From: Pseudomonadota bacterium
GTDB taxonomy: Bacteria; Desulfobacterota; Desulfovibrionia; Desulfovibrionales; Desulfovibrionaceae
DNA length: 64,000 bases
Direction: 5' to 3'
NCBI GenBank assembly: GCA_023433925.1
Contig: JAEYTO010000110.1
Coordinates: forward strand, 25,492-89,491
Numbering within the stretch: the first letter of the stretch is position 1; each line of letters starts with the position of its first letter. Below the pieces are notes generated by a model. The model did no database searches. It was not told the DNA's origin and saw only the letters and a list, made by a program, of their open reading frames with translations. A program made the position numbers and the translations under genes. This document shows, piece after piece, positions 25,077 through 34,158 of this stretch.

Positions 25077-25610
25077 ATGATCCGGGATGCGCGGGAACGG
25101 CACGCTGCATGGCCAACGGCCCGGCTGGCCTTGGCGCTGATGTTCTGCGCCCTGCTATTCCTGGCCGCGACCTGCCCGGCCTGGGCCGCGATCCATCCCA
25201 AGGGGCCTCGGCCCCAGGGCTTCGATCCCTTCGGCTGGGGCCAGCCCATGCCGTCAGGCCCTGACGTGGAGGTCGTGGAGAGCGACGGCCGCACGTTGTT
25301 CCTGCGCTTGAAGAACCGGCAGGTGAACATCGGCGGGGCCGACATCATGGACGCGCTCTACGGCTTCCGCGACAACAGGTTCTTCGCCGCCGTGCTCACC
25401 TTCCGGGGCTTCACCCAATACAGGCGGCTGCGCTTGGCCTTCGAGACCATGCACGGGAGCGCCGACGAGCAGGACGACTATTCCAAGCGCTACACATGGC
25501 GTTGGGAGGATGTCACGCTGCGCCTGACCTGGAACATGGGCACGGGCTACGGCAAGGCCGTGTACGAGTTCCTGCCCCTGGCCGGGAACGGAAACGGGCC
25601 CGCGCACTGA
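25077..25610 (+). CDS. exported protein of unknown function
   Basis: A 177-residue protein starting at ATG 25077, with AGGAG 7 bp upstream. Residues about 16-38 are a signal peptide (LALALMFCALLFLAATCPAWAA). The mature part is rich in aromatic and Arg residues and looks like a beta-sandwich (VEVVESDGRTLFLRLKNRQV, FFAAVLTFRGFTQYRRLRLA, RYTWRWEDVTLRLTWNMG). I recognise no family. It could be periplasmic or secreted, and it is convergent with the lipoprotein gene 22 bp away. Confidence 0.75.
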   Translation: MIRDARERHAAWPTARLALALMFCALLFLAATCPAWAAIHPKGPRPQGFDPFGWGQPMPSGPDVEVVESDGRTLFLRLKNRQVNIGGADIMDALYGFRDNRFFAAVLTFRGFTQYRRLRLAFETMHGSADEQDDYSKRYTWRWEDVTLRLTWNMGTGYGKAVYEFLPLAGNGNGPAH

Positions 25611-25632
25611 GCAAGGAGCCCAGGCTGGGCTG

Positions 25633-26244
25633 CTAATCCTCGTCGAGGACGGTGTCGTCGAACGGCGCGATCGTATTCGCGTCGGGCACGATGCTTATGA
25701 CCTCGGGCGCGGCCGGCGCAAGGCCCGTGTCGGAGTCGGACGGCATGTCGTCATAGTCCCGGGCCACCAGTCCCTGGGCGCGCATGGAGTCAATGACAAG
25801 GCTAACGCGCTCGCCGCGCCTGATGGGGAAGACCGGATGGTTGAGGCGGATGAAGTAGATGCGCCTGGGGTCCGGATCGAGCTCCAGCAGCTCCAGGTTG
25901 CCCGCGCGCACGGGCAGCGGCAGTTCGTGGCGCTTGCCGTTCTTCTCGCGCACGAGGAAGGCCTTGACCGGCTTGGACAGGAGGAACAGGGTCGACTCAG
26001 GGTCCGTGACCCTGTAGCGGAACTCGGACTGCTCGCCCCAGTCCAAAAGGAACAGCCCCAAGGGCTTGATGCCCCAGGCCTCGGGCGGGAGCATTTCCTC
26101 GGGCAGGGTCGAGGGCTTGGGCCTGCCGCAGGCCGAAGCCAGCGGCAGGGCCAGCAGGACCAGCAGGAGGGCCGCCAGAATCGCGGCGCTCCGGCCTCTC
26201 GCGCCTGGCCGCCCGTGCATTTCTTTGTGTCCGTTCGTGCGCAT
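25633..26244 (-). CDS. putative outer-membrane or periplasmic lipoprotein
   Basis: A 203-residue protein with a basic N-terminus, a hydrophobic core (SAAILAALLLVLLALP) and a lipobox LASAC, where Cys39 would be the lipidated residue. The mature part has LGLFLLDWGEQSEFRYRVTD and RIYFIRLNHPVFPIRRGERV, suggesting a beta-rich domain, and an acidic tail ending FDDTVLDED. I start at ATG 26244 (GGAG 11 bp upstream); ATG 26220 is also possible. I do not recognise the family. It is divergent from gspE by 270 bp; a link to secretion is not shown. Confidence 0.75.
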   Translation of the reverse strand: MRTNGHKEMHGRPGARGRSAAILAALLLVLLALPLASACGRPKPSTLPEEMLPPEAWGIKPLGLFLLDWGEQSEFRYRVTDPESTLFLLSKPVKAFLVREKNGKRHELPLPVRAGNLELLELDPDPRRIYFIRLNHPVFPIRRGERVSLVIDSMRAQGLVARDYDDMPSDSDTGLAPAAPEVISIVPDANTIAPFDDTVLDED

Positions 26245-26514
26245 GATCGTGTGGGCTCCAGCGCCTCGGGCGCTGGACTTCCATGGCCCAGGCGCGGCGT
26301 TTTGGCAAGCCGCCCGGAGCCTCCGGCAGGGCCGGCGCATGAATAATTTGTAATCGGCCTTCCCAAGCCTTCATTAGAACCCATATTCTTGGCACATCAG
26401 CCTTGCCAGCCGCGGCGGCGGCCGCTCCTCTTGGCGGAGGGGGCAGGCCGGCCGGGCCGCGATTATTTTTCGCAATCCTATGCACTAAGCCCCCGATGGG
26501 GTAATCCGGATACC

Positions 26515-28191
26515 ATGTCCAACATCATCGACGTCATGATCGACCGGGGCATGCTGCAGCGCGACGAGCTGCGGCGCGTCGTGACCAGCGGCCGCACGGG
26601 CGAGCCGCCCTACAAGGTGGCCATACGCACCGGCCTCGTCTCGGAGGACGACTTCCTCGGCCTTGTAGCCGCGGAGCTCGGCATCCCCTTCATCAAGTCG
26701 CTGCCCGGCGAATACGATCCCCAGACCTTCGCACGCATCTCGCCGCTGTTCATGCAGGAGCACTCCTTCGTCCCCCTGTCCGTGCGCGACGGAAGGCTGT
26801 CCATCGTCATCAGCGACCCCTTCGACCACATCGTCATCGACACGCTCAAAAAGCTCTTCAGGGTCGGCGAGATAGAGCTGGCCATCAGCCGCGAGGAGAC
26901 GATCCGCGCCTGGATCGACGAGCACTACCTGCGCGAGGAGCACCGCCAGCAGGAAGGCGGCCAGGAGCAGGCCGCCGAACCGGAGTTCCTGGCCTTCGAG
27001 GACGTGGAGCAGCTCAAGGACCTGGCCTCCGAGGCCCCGGTGGTCAAGAAGGTCAACATCGTGCTGACCAAGGCCGTGGAGAGCGGGGCGAGCGACATTC
27101 ACCTGGAGACCTTCCAGGACCGCATCCAGGTGCGCTTCCGCATCGACGGAATCCTGCAAGACTTCGAGGCCCTGCCCCGGCACCTTCAGCAGGCCATTGT
27201 CTCGCGCATCAAGATCATGGCCCGCCTGGACATCGCCGAGCGCCGCCTGCCCCAGGACGGCAAGATGTTCCTCAAGATCGCGGGCAAGTCCATCGACATG
27301 CGCGTGTCCTGTCTGCCCACGACCCACGGCGAGTCCGTGGTCATCCGCCTGCTGGACCGCACCTCCATCTCCTTCTCCCTGGAGAAGCTCGGCTTCCCGG
27401 CGCGGCAGCACGAGGCCTTTGACCGGCTCATCCGCCAGCCGCACGGCATCCTCCTGGTCACCGGGCCCACGGGCAGCGGCAAGACGACCACGCTCTACTC
27501 CGCGCTCAACACGCTCAACTCGCCGGACAAGAAGATCATCACCATCGAGGACCCGGTGGAGTACGATCTGGACGGCATCAACCAGGTCCAGGCCAACCCC
27601 AAGGCCGGCCTGACCTTCGCCAGCGGCCTGCGCTCCATCGTGCGTCAGGACCCGGACGTGATCCTCATCGGCGAGATCCGCGACCGGGAAACCGCGGACA
27701 TCGCCGTGCAGTCGGCGCTCACCGGCCACCTCGTCTTCTCCACCCTGCACACCAACGACGCGGCCGGGGCCGTGACGCGCCTCGTGGAGATCGGCGTGGA
27801 GGATTACCTGCTCTCCTCGTCGCTCCTGGGCATCCTGGCCCAGCGGCTACTGCGCGTGCTCTGCGAGTCGTGCAAGCGGCCCCTGGTGCCGGACGCGGCC
27901 GTGGCCCGCAGGCTGGGCATCCCCTGGACGCCCACGCCGAGCGAGCCTGTCTACGAAGCCGCGGGCTGCCCCAAGTGCAGCAACACGGGCTACCGGGGCC
28001 GCACGGCCATCTTCGAGATCCTGCCGGTGAGCGACGAGATCAAGAGCCTCATCCTGGAGAGCAAAAGCTCCACGGCCATCCGCGACCTGGCCGTGCGCCA
28101 GGGCATGACGCTCCTCAAGGACAGCGGCTGGGACAAGGTGCGCCAGGGCCTGACCTCGGCCACCGAGGTCCTGCGCGTGGCGGGAGGCTAG
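26515..28191 (+). CDS. gspE: type II secretion ATPase GspE
   Basis: A 558-residue hexameric ATPase driving pseudopilus assembly on the inner membrane. An N-terminal GspE/MshE domain (about 1-130) is followed by the ATPase core. Walker A is GPTGSGKT at 317-324; the Asp box is ITIEDPVEYDLDGI and Walker B is VILIGEIRDRETA. A zinc-binding tetracysteine motif is present as CESCKRP and CPKCSNTGYRG. I start at ATG 26515; the in-frame ATG at 26389 adds unrelated residues. First gene of gspEFGHIJKLM-gspD, 4 bp from gspF. Confidence 0.94.
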   Translation: MSNIIDVMIDRGMLQRDELRRVVTSGRTGEPPYKVAIRTGLVSEDDFLGLVAAELGIPFIKSLPGEYDPQTFARISPLFMQEHSFVPLSVRDGRLSIVISDPFDHIVIDTLKKLFRVGEIELAISREETIRAWIDEHYLREEHRQQEGGQEQAAEPEFLAFEDVEQLKDLASEAPVVKKVNIVLTKAVESGASDIHLETFQDRIQVRFRIDGILQDFEALPRHLQQAIVSRIKIMARLDIAERRLPQDGKMFLKIAGKSIDMRVSCLPTTHGESVVIRLLDRTSISFSLEKLGFPARQHEAFDRLIRQPHGILLVTGPTGSGKTTTLYSALNTLNSPDKKIITIEDPVEYDLDGINQVQANPKAGLTFASGLRSIVRQDPDVILIGEIRDRETADIAVQSALTGHLVFSTLHTNDAAGAVTRLVEIGVEDYLLSSSLLGILAQRLLRVLCESCKRPLVPDAAVARRLGIPWTPTPSEPVYEAAGCPKCSNTGYRGRTAIFEILPVSDEIKSLILESKSSTAIRDLAVRQGMTLLKDSGWDKVRQGLTSATEVLRVAGG

Positions 28192-28195
28192 CGGC

Positions 28196-29518
28196 ATGCG
28201 CGCGGCCCCGACCACACCCGCCCAGGCCGCCAGGGATTCAGCCGTCAGGCTGGAGTACGCCTTCCGGGCCGTGTCGCGCGACGGCCGCGTCACCTCCGGG
28301 ACCATGGCCGGCGAGAACGAGCGCCAGGTGGCCCTGGCCCTGCAGCAGAAGGGCCTCGTGCCCCTGGAGATCACCCCGCCGGCAAGCGCTGGAGAAGGGG
28401 CCGGGCCACGCCGCGCCCGGCGCAAGGCCATCTCCCTGCCGGGCATTCCCTGGACCGCCCGCGCGGGAGCGCCGCGCTTCCGCCGCACGCGACCCAAGAC
28501 GCTCATCGCCTTCAGCGAGAACCTGGCCATGCTCCTCTCGGCGGGCATCGCCCTGGACAAGAGCCTGTTCATCATCGGCGAGCTCACGGAAGGACGAAAC
28601 TTCCGCAAGGTGGTGGCCGACGTGCACGAGCGCATCCGCGAGGGCAGCACTCTGGGCGACGCCCTGGCCCAGCATCCCGGAGCCTTCCCTCCGGTCTTCG
28701 TGAGCATGGTCACGGCGGGCGAGCGCGGCGGCATCCTGGAGTCCGTGCTCGGCAAGCTCACCGACTACCTCAAGAACGTGCAGGAGGTGCGCGAGTACCT
28801 CATCACGTCCATGATCTACCCGGCCATCCTCACGCTCACCTCGGGCGTGTCCGTGGTGGTCCTGCTGACCGTGGTCCTGCCGCGCTTCGCGACCATCTTC
28901 GAGGACCTGGGCGCGGCCGTGCCCCTGCCCACGCAGATCATGCTCGCCGCCGGGGCCTTCCTGCGCGGCTGGTGGTGGGCCATGCTCCTGGCCGTCCTGC
29001 TCGCGCTGCTCGCCTTCCGTTCCTGGGCGCGCACGCCGCGAGGCCGCATGGCCTTCGACCGCTTCAAGCTGCGCACGCCGCTCCTGGGCCAGGTCCTGGC
29101 CCGCACCGAGCTGGCCCGCCTGGCGCGCACCCTGGGCACGCTCCTGGGCAACGGCGTGTCCATCCTGGCCGCCCTGAACATCGTGCGCGGGGTCGTGCAG
29201 AACGGCGACCTGCGCGAGCGCCTGGGCCAGACCATCGAGGACGTCAAGCAGGGCGTGCCCCTGTCGCGCTCCCTGGCCTCCATAGAGTACGTGCCCTCCC
29301 TGGCCGTGCACATGATCGGCGTGGGCGAGCAGACCGGCAGGCTCGACGCCATGCTGAGCAAGGTGGCCGACGTGTACGACAAGGAGCTGCGCGCGAACAT
29401 CAAGTCCTTCACCTCGTTCTTCGAGCCCGCGGTCATCCTCGTGCTCGGGCTGGTCATCGGCGTCATGGTCGTGTCCATCCTCACGGCCATCTTCAGCATC
29501 AATGAAATCGGCGTCTGA
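28196..29518 (+). CDS. gspF: type II secretion inner-membrane protein GspF
   Basis: A 440-residue protein with two copies of the GspF/PilC cytoplasmic domain and three transmembrane segments (about 210-235, 255-275 and 410-435). Typical motifs are AFSENLAMLLSAGIALDKSL in the first repeat and LARTLGTLLGNGVSILAALN in the second, and the ending VMVVSILTAIFSINEIGV matches GspF. It couples the GspE motor to pseudopilin assembly. An extended Pro/Ala/Arg linker occupies about residues 65-100. Its ribosome site GGGAGG is inside the end of gspE. Confidence 0.93.
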   Translation: MRAAPTTPAQAARDSAVRLEYAFRAVSRDGRVTSGTMAGENERQVALALQQKGLVPLEITPPASAGEGAGPRRARRKAISLPGIPWTARAGAPRFRRTRPKTLIAFSENLAMLLSAGIALDKSLFIIGELTEGRNFRKVVADVHERIREGSTLGDALAQHPGAFPPVFVSMVTAGERGGILESVLGKLTDYLKNVQEVREYLITSMIYPAILTLTSGVSVVVLLTVVLPRFATIFEDLGAAVPLPTQIMLAAGAFLRGWWWAMLLAVLLALLAFRSWARTPRGRMAFDRFKLRTPLLGQVLARTELARLARTLGTLLGNGVSILAALNIVRGVVQNGDLRERLGQTIEDVKQGVPLSRSLASIEYVPSLAVHMIGVGEQTGRLDAMLSKVADVYDKELRANIKSFTSFFEPAVILVLGLVIGVMVVSILTAIFSINEIGV

Positions 29519-29548
29519 CCGGCGCCGCAATCAGGAGAGGCAACACGC

Positions 29549-29980
29549 ATGGAGCAACGCACCCGTCGCACCCGCCAAGGCGGCTTCACCCTGGTCGAGA
29601 TCCTCATCGTGGTCTTCATCATCGGCCTGCTGGCCGCCCTGGTCGGCCCGCAGCTCTTCAAGCGCGTGGGCGGGGCCAAGCAGAAGATGGCCCGCACGCA
29701 GATCGAGGTCCTCGGCACGGCCCTGGACACCTACCGCCTGGACATCGGCCAGTACCCCACCAGCGAGCAGGGCCTCGCGGCGCTCGTGACCCAGCCCGGC
29801 GACGTGCCCGACTGGGACGGCCCCTACCTGCGCAAGGACGTGCCCAAGGACCCCTGGGGCAACGACTACATCTACAACAGCCCCGGCGAGCACGGCGAAT
29901 ACGACCTGCTCTCCCTGGGCGCGGACAGGGCCGAAGGCGGCGAGGGCGAGAACGGCGACGTGGTCAGCTGGGAGAACTAG
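29549..29980 (+). CDS. gspG: major pseudopilin GspG
   Basis: A 143-residue pseudopilin that forms the T2SS pseudopilus. The prepilin signal RTRRTRQGG-FTLVEI is cut after Gly12, leaving Phe13 as the N-methylated residue and Glu at +5. The hydrophobic helix is ILIVVFIIGLLAALVGPQLF. The C-terminal region keeps the calcium-site and GspG landmarks YPTSEQGLAALV, GPYLRKDVPKDPWGNDYIY and SLGADRAEGGEG. AGGAGAGG lies upstream of the ATG. Confidence 0.96.
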   Translation: MEQRTRRTRQGGFTLVEILIVVFIIGLLAALVGPQLFKRVGGAKQKMARTQIEVLGTALDTYRLDIGQYPTSEQGLAALVTQPGDVPDWDGPYLRKDVPKDPWGNDYIYNSPGEHGEYDLLSLGADRAEGGEGENGDVVSWEN

Positions 29981-29983
29981 CCC

Positions 29984-30562
29984 GTGGCCGGAACACGCGC
30001 GACCCGCGGGGCGCGGCCATGGGCCGGAGCCCCGGCCCTCCCGGCGCGTGGCTCCGGGGGCTTCACGCTCCTGGAGGTCATCGTGGTCGTGTTCATCATC
30101 GCGCTCACGGCCGGCGCCATGGCCGGCCTGGCCTACCGCCAGAGCGACTCCTTCCGCCTGACGCTCGCGGGCAGGCAGGTCTACGGCTTCCTGCGCGCGG
30201 CGCGCAGCTTTGCCCTGCTGGACGAGGCCGAGAACCGCTGCCTCTACGACCCGGCAGGCCGCGAGCTCATGGAAGAGGTCCGCGGCAGGCGCATGCGCCT
30301 GCCCGATGGCGTGGACTTGGCCGTGGACGAGCCGACCCGCCCAGCCCCATCGGCCAGGCCGGCCGGTCCGGCAAGACAGGCCAAGCCAGCCGAAGAGCCC
30401 GACCCCGAGGAAGGCCTGCCCGTGACGCGCTTTTATCCGGACGGCTCCTCGGACGGCGCCACGGTCATCCTGTACGCCGGACGGCGGGAGCTGCGCCTGA
30501 GCATGGACCCGGTCTTCGGCTGGGTGCGTCTGGAAAAGCAGGTCGCGGAGGCCCGCCCGTGA
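29984..30562 (+). CDS. gspH: minor pseudopilin GspH
   Basis: A 192-residue minor pseudopilin starting with GTG 29984, 3 bp after gspG. The prepilin site is GSGG-FTLLEVIVVVFIIA. The N-terminal leader is unusually long (about 25 residues, Ala/Arg/Pro-rich). Residues about 116-143 form a Pro/Ala/Glu-rich loop (PTRPAPSARPAGPARQ), followed by TRFYPDGSSDGATVIL and MDPVFGWVRLE, characteristic of GspH. It ends overlapping gspI by 4 bp (GTGA). Confidence 0.88.
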   Translation: MAGTRATRGARPWAGAPALPARGSGGFTLLEVIVVVFIIALTAGAMAGLAYRQSDSFRLTLAGRQVYGFLRAARSFALLDEAENRCLYDPAGRELMEEVRGRRMRLPDGVDLAVDEPTRPAPSARPAGPARQAKPAEEPDPEEGLPVTRFYPDGSSDGATVILYAGRRELRLSMDPVFGWVRLEKQVAEARP

Positions 30563-31149
30563 GCCGCTCCGGGACCGCGCCCGAACCGACGCGGAAATCC
30601 GTGCGGACGTCTTCGCAGACGCCTGAACAGGCCGGCTTCACGCTCATGGAAGTCCTCGTGGCCGTGGTCATAGTGGGCCTGACCGTGACGGTCTTCTTCC
30701 AGCTCCTGTCCACGAGCCTGCGGCTGGAGGCGCGCAGCCGCCGGACCGCCGAGGCCGTGGTCGAGGCGCGCATGCTCTTCGACCAGCTCGCGGCCATGGA
30801 CCCGCGCGGCGACGACTTCCCTTGGAGCGGCGAGGCCGACGGCCGGGCCTGGACCGTGAGCATGCACGCCGTGGATGTGCCCGCTCCCCTGGACGCGCGG
30901 GACGAGCCGCTCACGGTGCGCACGCCCTCGGAGCTATACAGGCTCGTGCTGGACTTCCGGGCCCAGGGCGGGCGAACCATGACCCTGACGCTCTACCGGG
31001 ACTTCGAGCCCGGCTATCTGAGCGACGACTTCAAGAACGAGCACGTGCAGGCGCTGCCCGAGGACGAGGAGCCGCCGGTCACGGAGCTTCGGCCCGAGGA
31101 CATGCCCAAGGACGAGTCCGACGGCGGGCGGGAGGGATCGCAAGCATGA
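30559..31149 (+). CDS. gspI: minor pseudopilin GspI
   Basis: A 196-residue minor pseudopilin. The frame opens at GTG 30559 within the gspH stop. A 30-residue leader precedes the prepilin motif EQAG-FTLMEVLVAVVIVG. The downstream globular domain includes LRLEARSRRTAEAVVEARML and a Trp-containing strand GRAWTVSMH. The C-terminal 45 residues are acidic and probably disordered (LPEDEEPPVTELRPEDMPK). In the T2SS, GspI, GspJ and GspK form the tip complex. It overlaps gspJ by 4 bp. Confidence 0.87.
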   Translation: MSRSGTAPEPTRKSVRTSSQTPEQAGFTLMEVLVAVVIVGLTVTVFFQLLSTSLRLEARSRRTAEAVVEARMLFDQLAAMDPRGDDFPWSGEADGRAWTVSMHAVDVPAPLDARDEPLTVRTPSELYRLVLDFRAQGGRTMTLTLYRDFEPGYLSDDFKNEHVQALPEDEEPPVTELRPEDMPKDESDGGREGSQA

Positions 31150-31865
31150 CAAACGCGCGCGCGCGAGCCGACGCCGGCTTCACCCTCCTGGAGACGGTCA
31201 TCTCCCTGACCATCCTGGCCCTGCTCATGCTCGTGCTCTACCTGGCCTTCTCCACCGCTTCCTCGGTCTGGAGCCGCGCGGGCGACGGAGAGTCGCGCGG
31301 GCAGCGCCAGGAAACCGTGGCTCGCCTGCTGGCCGAGGACTTCCGCTCGCTGCGGCCCTACACCCTGAGCTGGGAACGGGGCCAGGACTTCGCCTTCGTC
31401 GGCGCGGCCAGGACCGTGTTCTACGTGACCACCGGCGGACTGGGCGCCGTGGACCGGGCCAGCCACGGGCTGTTCTTCGCCTGCCTTTTCCTGGCCCCCG
31501 AGGACGACGGCACGCTGGCCCTGCGCCTCTACAAGTCGCCCTACCCGGACCAAGCCTACTTCGAGGCCCTGCACGACTTCGCCACATCCGTGGGCAGCGC
31601 GCGCGCCGAATGGCTGCCGCCCGAGACCCTGGCCGAAAGCTCGACCACGCTTCTAAAAGGCCTTGGCGAGGCAGCCTTCACTTTCGCGGCCGGCCCGACA
31701 ATCCTGCCCGCCGAGGATGACGCGAGCCCCTTCGCCAGACGGCGGCCTCTGCCCGAAAAGGACTGGGGCAAGCCCGGTCTGCCCGCCACGGCTCAATTGG
31801 AATACTCCCTGGCCGGCAAGACCTACCGGGCCCTGGCCGCGTCCGGGGCGAGGTCCCGGCCATGA
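31146..31865 (+). CDS. gspJ: minor pseudopilin GspJ
   Basis: A 239-residue minor pseudopilin starting at ATG 31146, overlapping the gspI stop. The prepilin site is ADAG-FTLLETVISLTILA, followed by the helix LLMLVLYLAFSTASSVWSRA, then a beta-rich domain with a GspJ-like LLAEDFRSLRPY and a C-terminal QLEYSLAGKTYRALA strand. GspJ sits next to GspI and GspK at the pseudopilus tip. It ends in the start of gspK (ATGA). Confidence 0.88.
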   Translation: MTNARARADAGFTLLETVISLTILALLMLVLYLAFSTASSVWSRAGDGESRGQRQETVARLLAEDFRSLRPYTLSWERGQDFAFVGAARTVFYVTTGGLGAVDRASHGLFFACLFLAPEDDGTLALRLYKSPYPDQAYFEALHDFATSVGSARAEWLPPETLAESSTTLLKGLGEAAFTFAAGPTILPAEDDASPFARRRPLPEKDWGKPGLPATAQLEYSLAGKTYRALAASGARSRP

Positions 31866-32797
31866 GCGGACGCATGGGCGGAGCGCGCGACGGGTTCGCC
31901 CTTGTCGCCGTGCTCTGGGTCACGGCCGTGCTCTCGGCCATCGCCATGAGCTTCGCCACCTCGGCGCGCCTCCAGGGCCAGGAGGCCCTGCACGGCCTGC
32001 AAGCCGCCCAGGACGCCTACATCCTCCAGTCGGCCCTGGCCAAGGGCGAGCACGAGTTGCGCAAGTACACGCTCAATCGGCATCTACTCCTGCGAAAGGA
32101 GCAGGCGGAGGCCATCAGCGAGCAGGAATTGGGGCTTTGGTGGCCCCGCCACGAGCCTTACCTCCTGCGCATGGAGGGCCGGGCCGTGGCCGTGCGCCTG
32201 CTGGCCGACACGGGCAAGCTGGACGTGAACGCCCTGGACTACGCCCGTTGGGAGCGGATCCTGAGCGCCTGCGGGATTGAGGACCCGGCCGAGATCACGG
32301 CCATCGCCAATTCCGTGGCCGACTGGATGGACACGGATTCCGAGTTCCGCATCGGCGGGGCCGAGAACGACTATTACCAGGGCCTGGACAAACCCTATCT
32401 GTGCAAGAACGGCAAGCTTGAGGGCATCGAGGAGCTGCTGCTCGTCAAGGGCGTCACCCCGGAGCTCTACCACGGCACGGACGAGCGGCCCGGCCTTGCC
32501 GACATGCTCGACGTGACCGGCGGCACGGACAAGCTGGACATCAACTCGGCCTCGCCCAGGGCCTTCCTCCTGGCCGACGGCATGACGCCGGAGGCCATCG
32601 AGATCCTGGAAGCCGCCCGGCGGGCCGGACCCATCACCAACCTGGCCGACCTGGCCGGCGCCCTGCCCGCGGACATCCTGGACGCCCTGCGCGAGCACTT
32701 CGACATCATCCCGCCGAACATGATCTTCATCGAGGCGGCCAACATACTGCGCGGCGGAAGGCTCGGCGCCGCCGTCCGCCGCGCGGCCAACCCGTGA
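31862..32797 (+). CDS. gspK: minor pseudopilin GspK
   Basis: A 311-residue protein, the usual length for GspK. Its N-terminal segment is GARDG-FALVAVLWVTAVL with SAIAMSF, as expected for a pseudopilin lacking Glu at +5, which is typical of GspK. The globular part has LLADTGKLDVNALDY, SVADWMDTDSEFR with ENDYYQGLDKPY, and DKLDINSASPRAFLLADGM, plus helix-hairpin-helix-like segments. GspK caps the pseudopilus and terminates the tip. It is 16 bp upstream of gspL. Confidence 0.9.
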   Translation: MSGRMGGARDGFALVAVLWVTAVLSAIAMSFATSARLQGQEALHGLQAAQDAYILQSALAKGEHELRKYTLNRHLLLRKEQAEAISEQELGLWWPRHEPYLLRMEGRAVAVRLLADTGKLDVNALDYARWERILSACGIEDPAEITAIANSVADWMDTDSEFRIGGAENDYYQGLDKPYLCKNGKLEGIEELLLVKGVTPELYHGTDERPGLADMLDVTGGTDKLDINSASPRAFLLADGMTPEAIEILEAARRAGPITNLADLAGALPADILDALREHFDIIPPNMIFIEAANILRGGRLGAAVRRAANP

Positions 32798-32813
32798 CCC
32801 TACGGACACAGCC

Positions 32814-34157
32814 ATGAAGAGAGTCTCGTCCCCCTGGCCAGCCAACATCTTCCTCCTGCTCCTGCCGGACAAGGTCCTGCTCTACCGCTACGGGTCCGCG
32901 CCCTGGAACCGGGACAAGCTCCTGGACAAGCGCACCTACCCGTTGGGAGAAACAGGCGGCGAGGACGGGCAGGCCATGGCGCGCGCCCTCGAGCTCGCGA
33001 CCTCCGAGTTCCGGCCCGGCGCCGACGATTCCTGGTATCTGGGCCTGCCGCTGCGCTACTTCACCTTCATCGACTTCAGCCTGCCGCAGGCCGCGGCCGC
33101 GAACCTGGAGCAGGCCGTGCACTACGCGCTCATGCGCCACGTGCCCTTCGACCTGGAATCCACCCACGTGCGCTGGGACAGCCGCCAGGATGGCGAGCAG
33201 ATCCTCGTGCGCGCCACGGTGGTGCCCAAGGACGAACTGGCCCCGCTGCTGGAGGCCGCCTCGGCGGCGGGCATCGCCGTCTCGGCCGTGCTGCCGTCCC
33301 TGGCCCTCACGGCCCGGACGCAGGGCACGAACGGCTTCTATGTTTCCGGCGGAGGGGCCGAAACCGAGATCCTGGGCTGGAAGGATGAGCGCATCGTTTA
33401 TTCGGCCTGGGACACGTCGTTCCCTGGCTCGGAAGATGCCGAGGTTGGAGCCCGATTTCTGGCCCAGGCGCGGCCGGGCATGGTCAATGCCTCCCTGCCC
33501 GCCGACAGCCCACGCCTGCTCTGGGAGCAGCGCATCGGGCCGCGCGAGGCGGCCGTGGCCATGTCCATTGATCCGGAAACCCTGGCCGTGATCGAGCAGC
33601 CGCCCCAGGGGCCTGGCAAAATCCTGGGCGGGTTTTCCTACCAGATCGGCCTCGTGCCCGAGACCGTGCTGCGCCGCAGGCGCATATCCTTCTGGGTCCA
33701 GGCCGCGGCGATGCTCCTCGTGCTCCTGACCGCGTTGAGCATCCCGTTGGCCCATATCGCGGGCCTGCGAGCCAAGCTGGCCAATCTGGACAGCCGCATC
33801 GCCGAGATCAGCGCCACCACGGACGCCCTTTCGCGCATGCACGCCGAGAACCAGCGGATCACCGCCGACCTGCGCAAGCTCGCCTCCATGCAGGGCGGCA
33901 AGTCCCTTCCGGCCGAGGTGCTCAAGGAGCTGACCGAAATCCTGCCCGAGGACGTCTGGCTGACCACGCTGGTCATGGACAACCAGCGCATCGAGCTGCG
34001 GGGCACCGCCGGCTCGGCCACCGCGGTCATCGAGCGCATCGAGGCCTCCCCGCTGTTCCAGGAGGCCCGCTTCGACTCGCCCGTGACCAAGCGCGACGAC
34101 AAGGAGCTTTTCAAGGTGCTGGCCAGCATGGAAACCCGGCCGGCCCAAGGGGGTTAA
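32814..34157 (+). CDS. gspL: GspL-type secretion platform protein (PilM/PilN-like)
   Basis: A 447-residue bitopic protein. The cytoplasmic actin-like domain covers about residues 1-280 (LPLRYFTFIDFSLPQAAAAN and VVPKDELAPLLEAAS). One transmembrane helix lies at about 288-312 (WVQAAAMLLVLLTALSIPLA). A periplasmic coiled coil (LRAKLANLDSRIAEIS) leads into a ferredoxin-like domain of PilN/GspL type (LPEDVWLTTLVMDNQRIELR). It links GspE to the pseudopilus machinery together with GspM, which is encoded 1 bp downstream. Confidence 0.85.
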   Translation: MKRVSSPWPANIFLLLLPDKVLLYRYGSAPWNRDKLLDKRTYPLGETGGEDGQAMARALELATSEFRPGADDSWYLGLPLRYFTFIDFSLPQAAAANLEQAVHYALMRHVPFDLESTHVRWDSRQDGEQILVRATVVPKDELAPLLEAASAAGIAVSAVLPSLALTARTQGTNGFYVSGGGAETEILGWKDERIVYSAWDTSFPGSEDAEVGARFLAQARPGMVNASLPADSPRLLWEQRIGPREAAVAMSIDPETLAVIEQPPQGPGKILGGFSYQIGLVPETVLRRRRISFWVQAAAMLLVLLTALSIPLAHIAGLRAKLANLDSRIAEISATTDALSRMHAENQRITADLRKLASMQGGKSLPAEVLKELTEILPEDVWLTTLVMDNQRIELRGTAGSATAVIERIEASPLFQEARFDSPVTKRDDKELFKVLASMETRPAQGG

Positions 34158-34158
34158 C

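Noticed and set aside
26390..26410. TTGGCACATCAGCCTTGCC as a sigma54 promoter for gspE
   Set aside because: The GG and GC dinucleotides are 12 bp apart rather than the required 10, so it does not fit a -24/-12 promoter.
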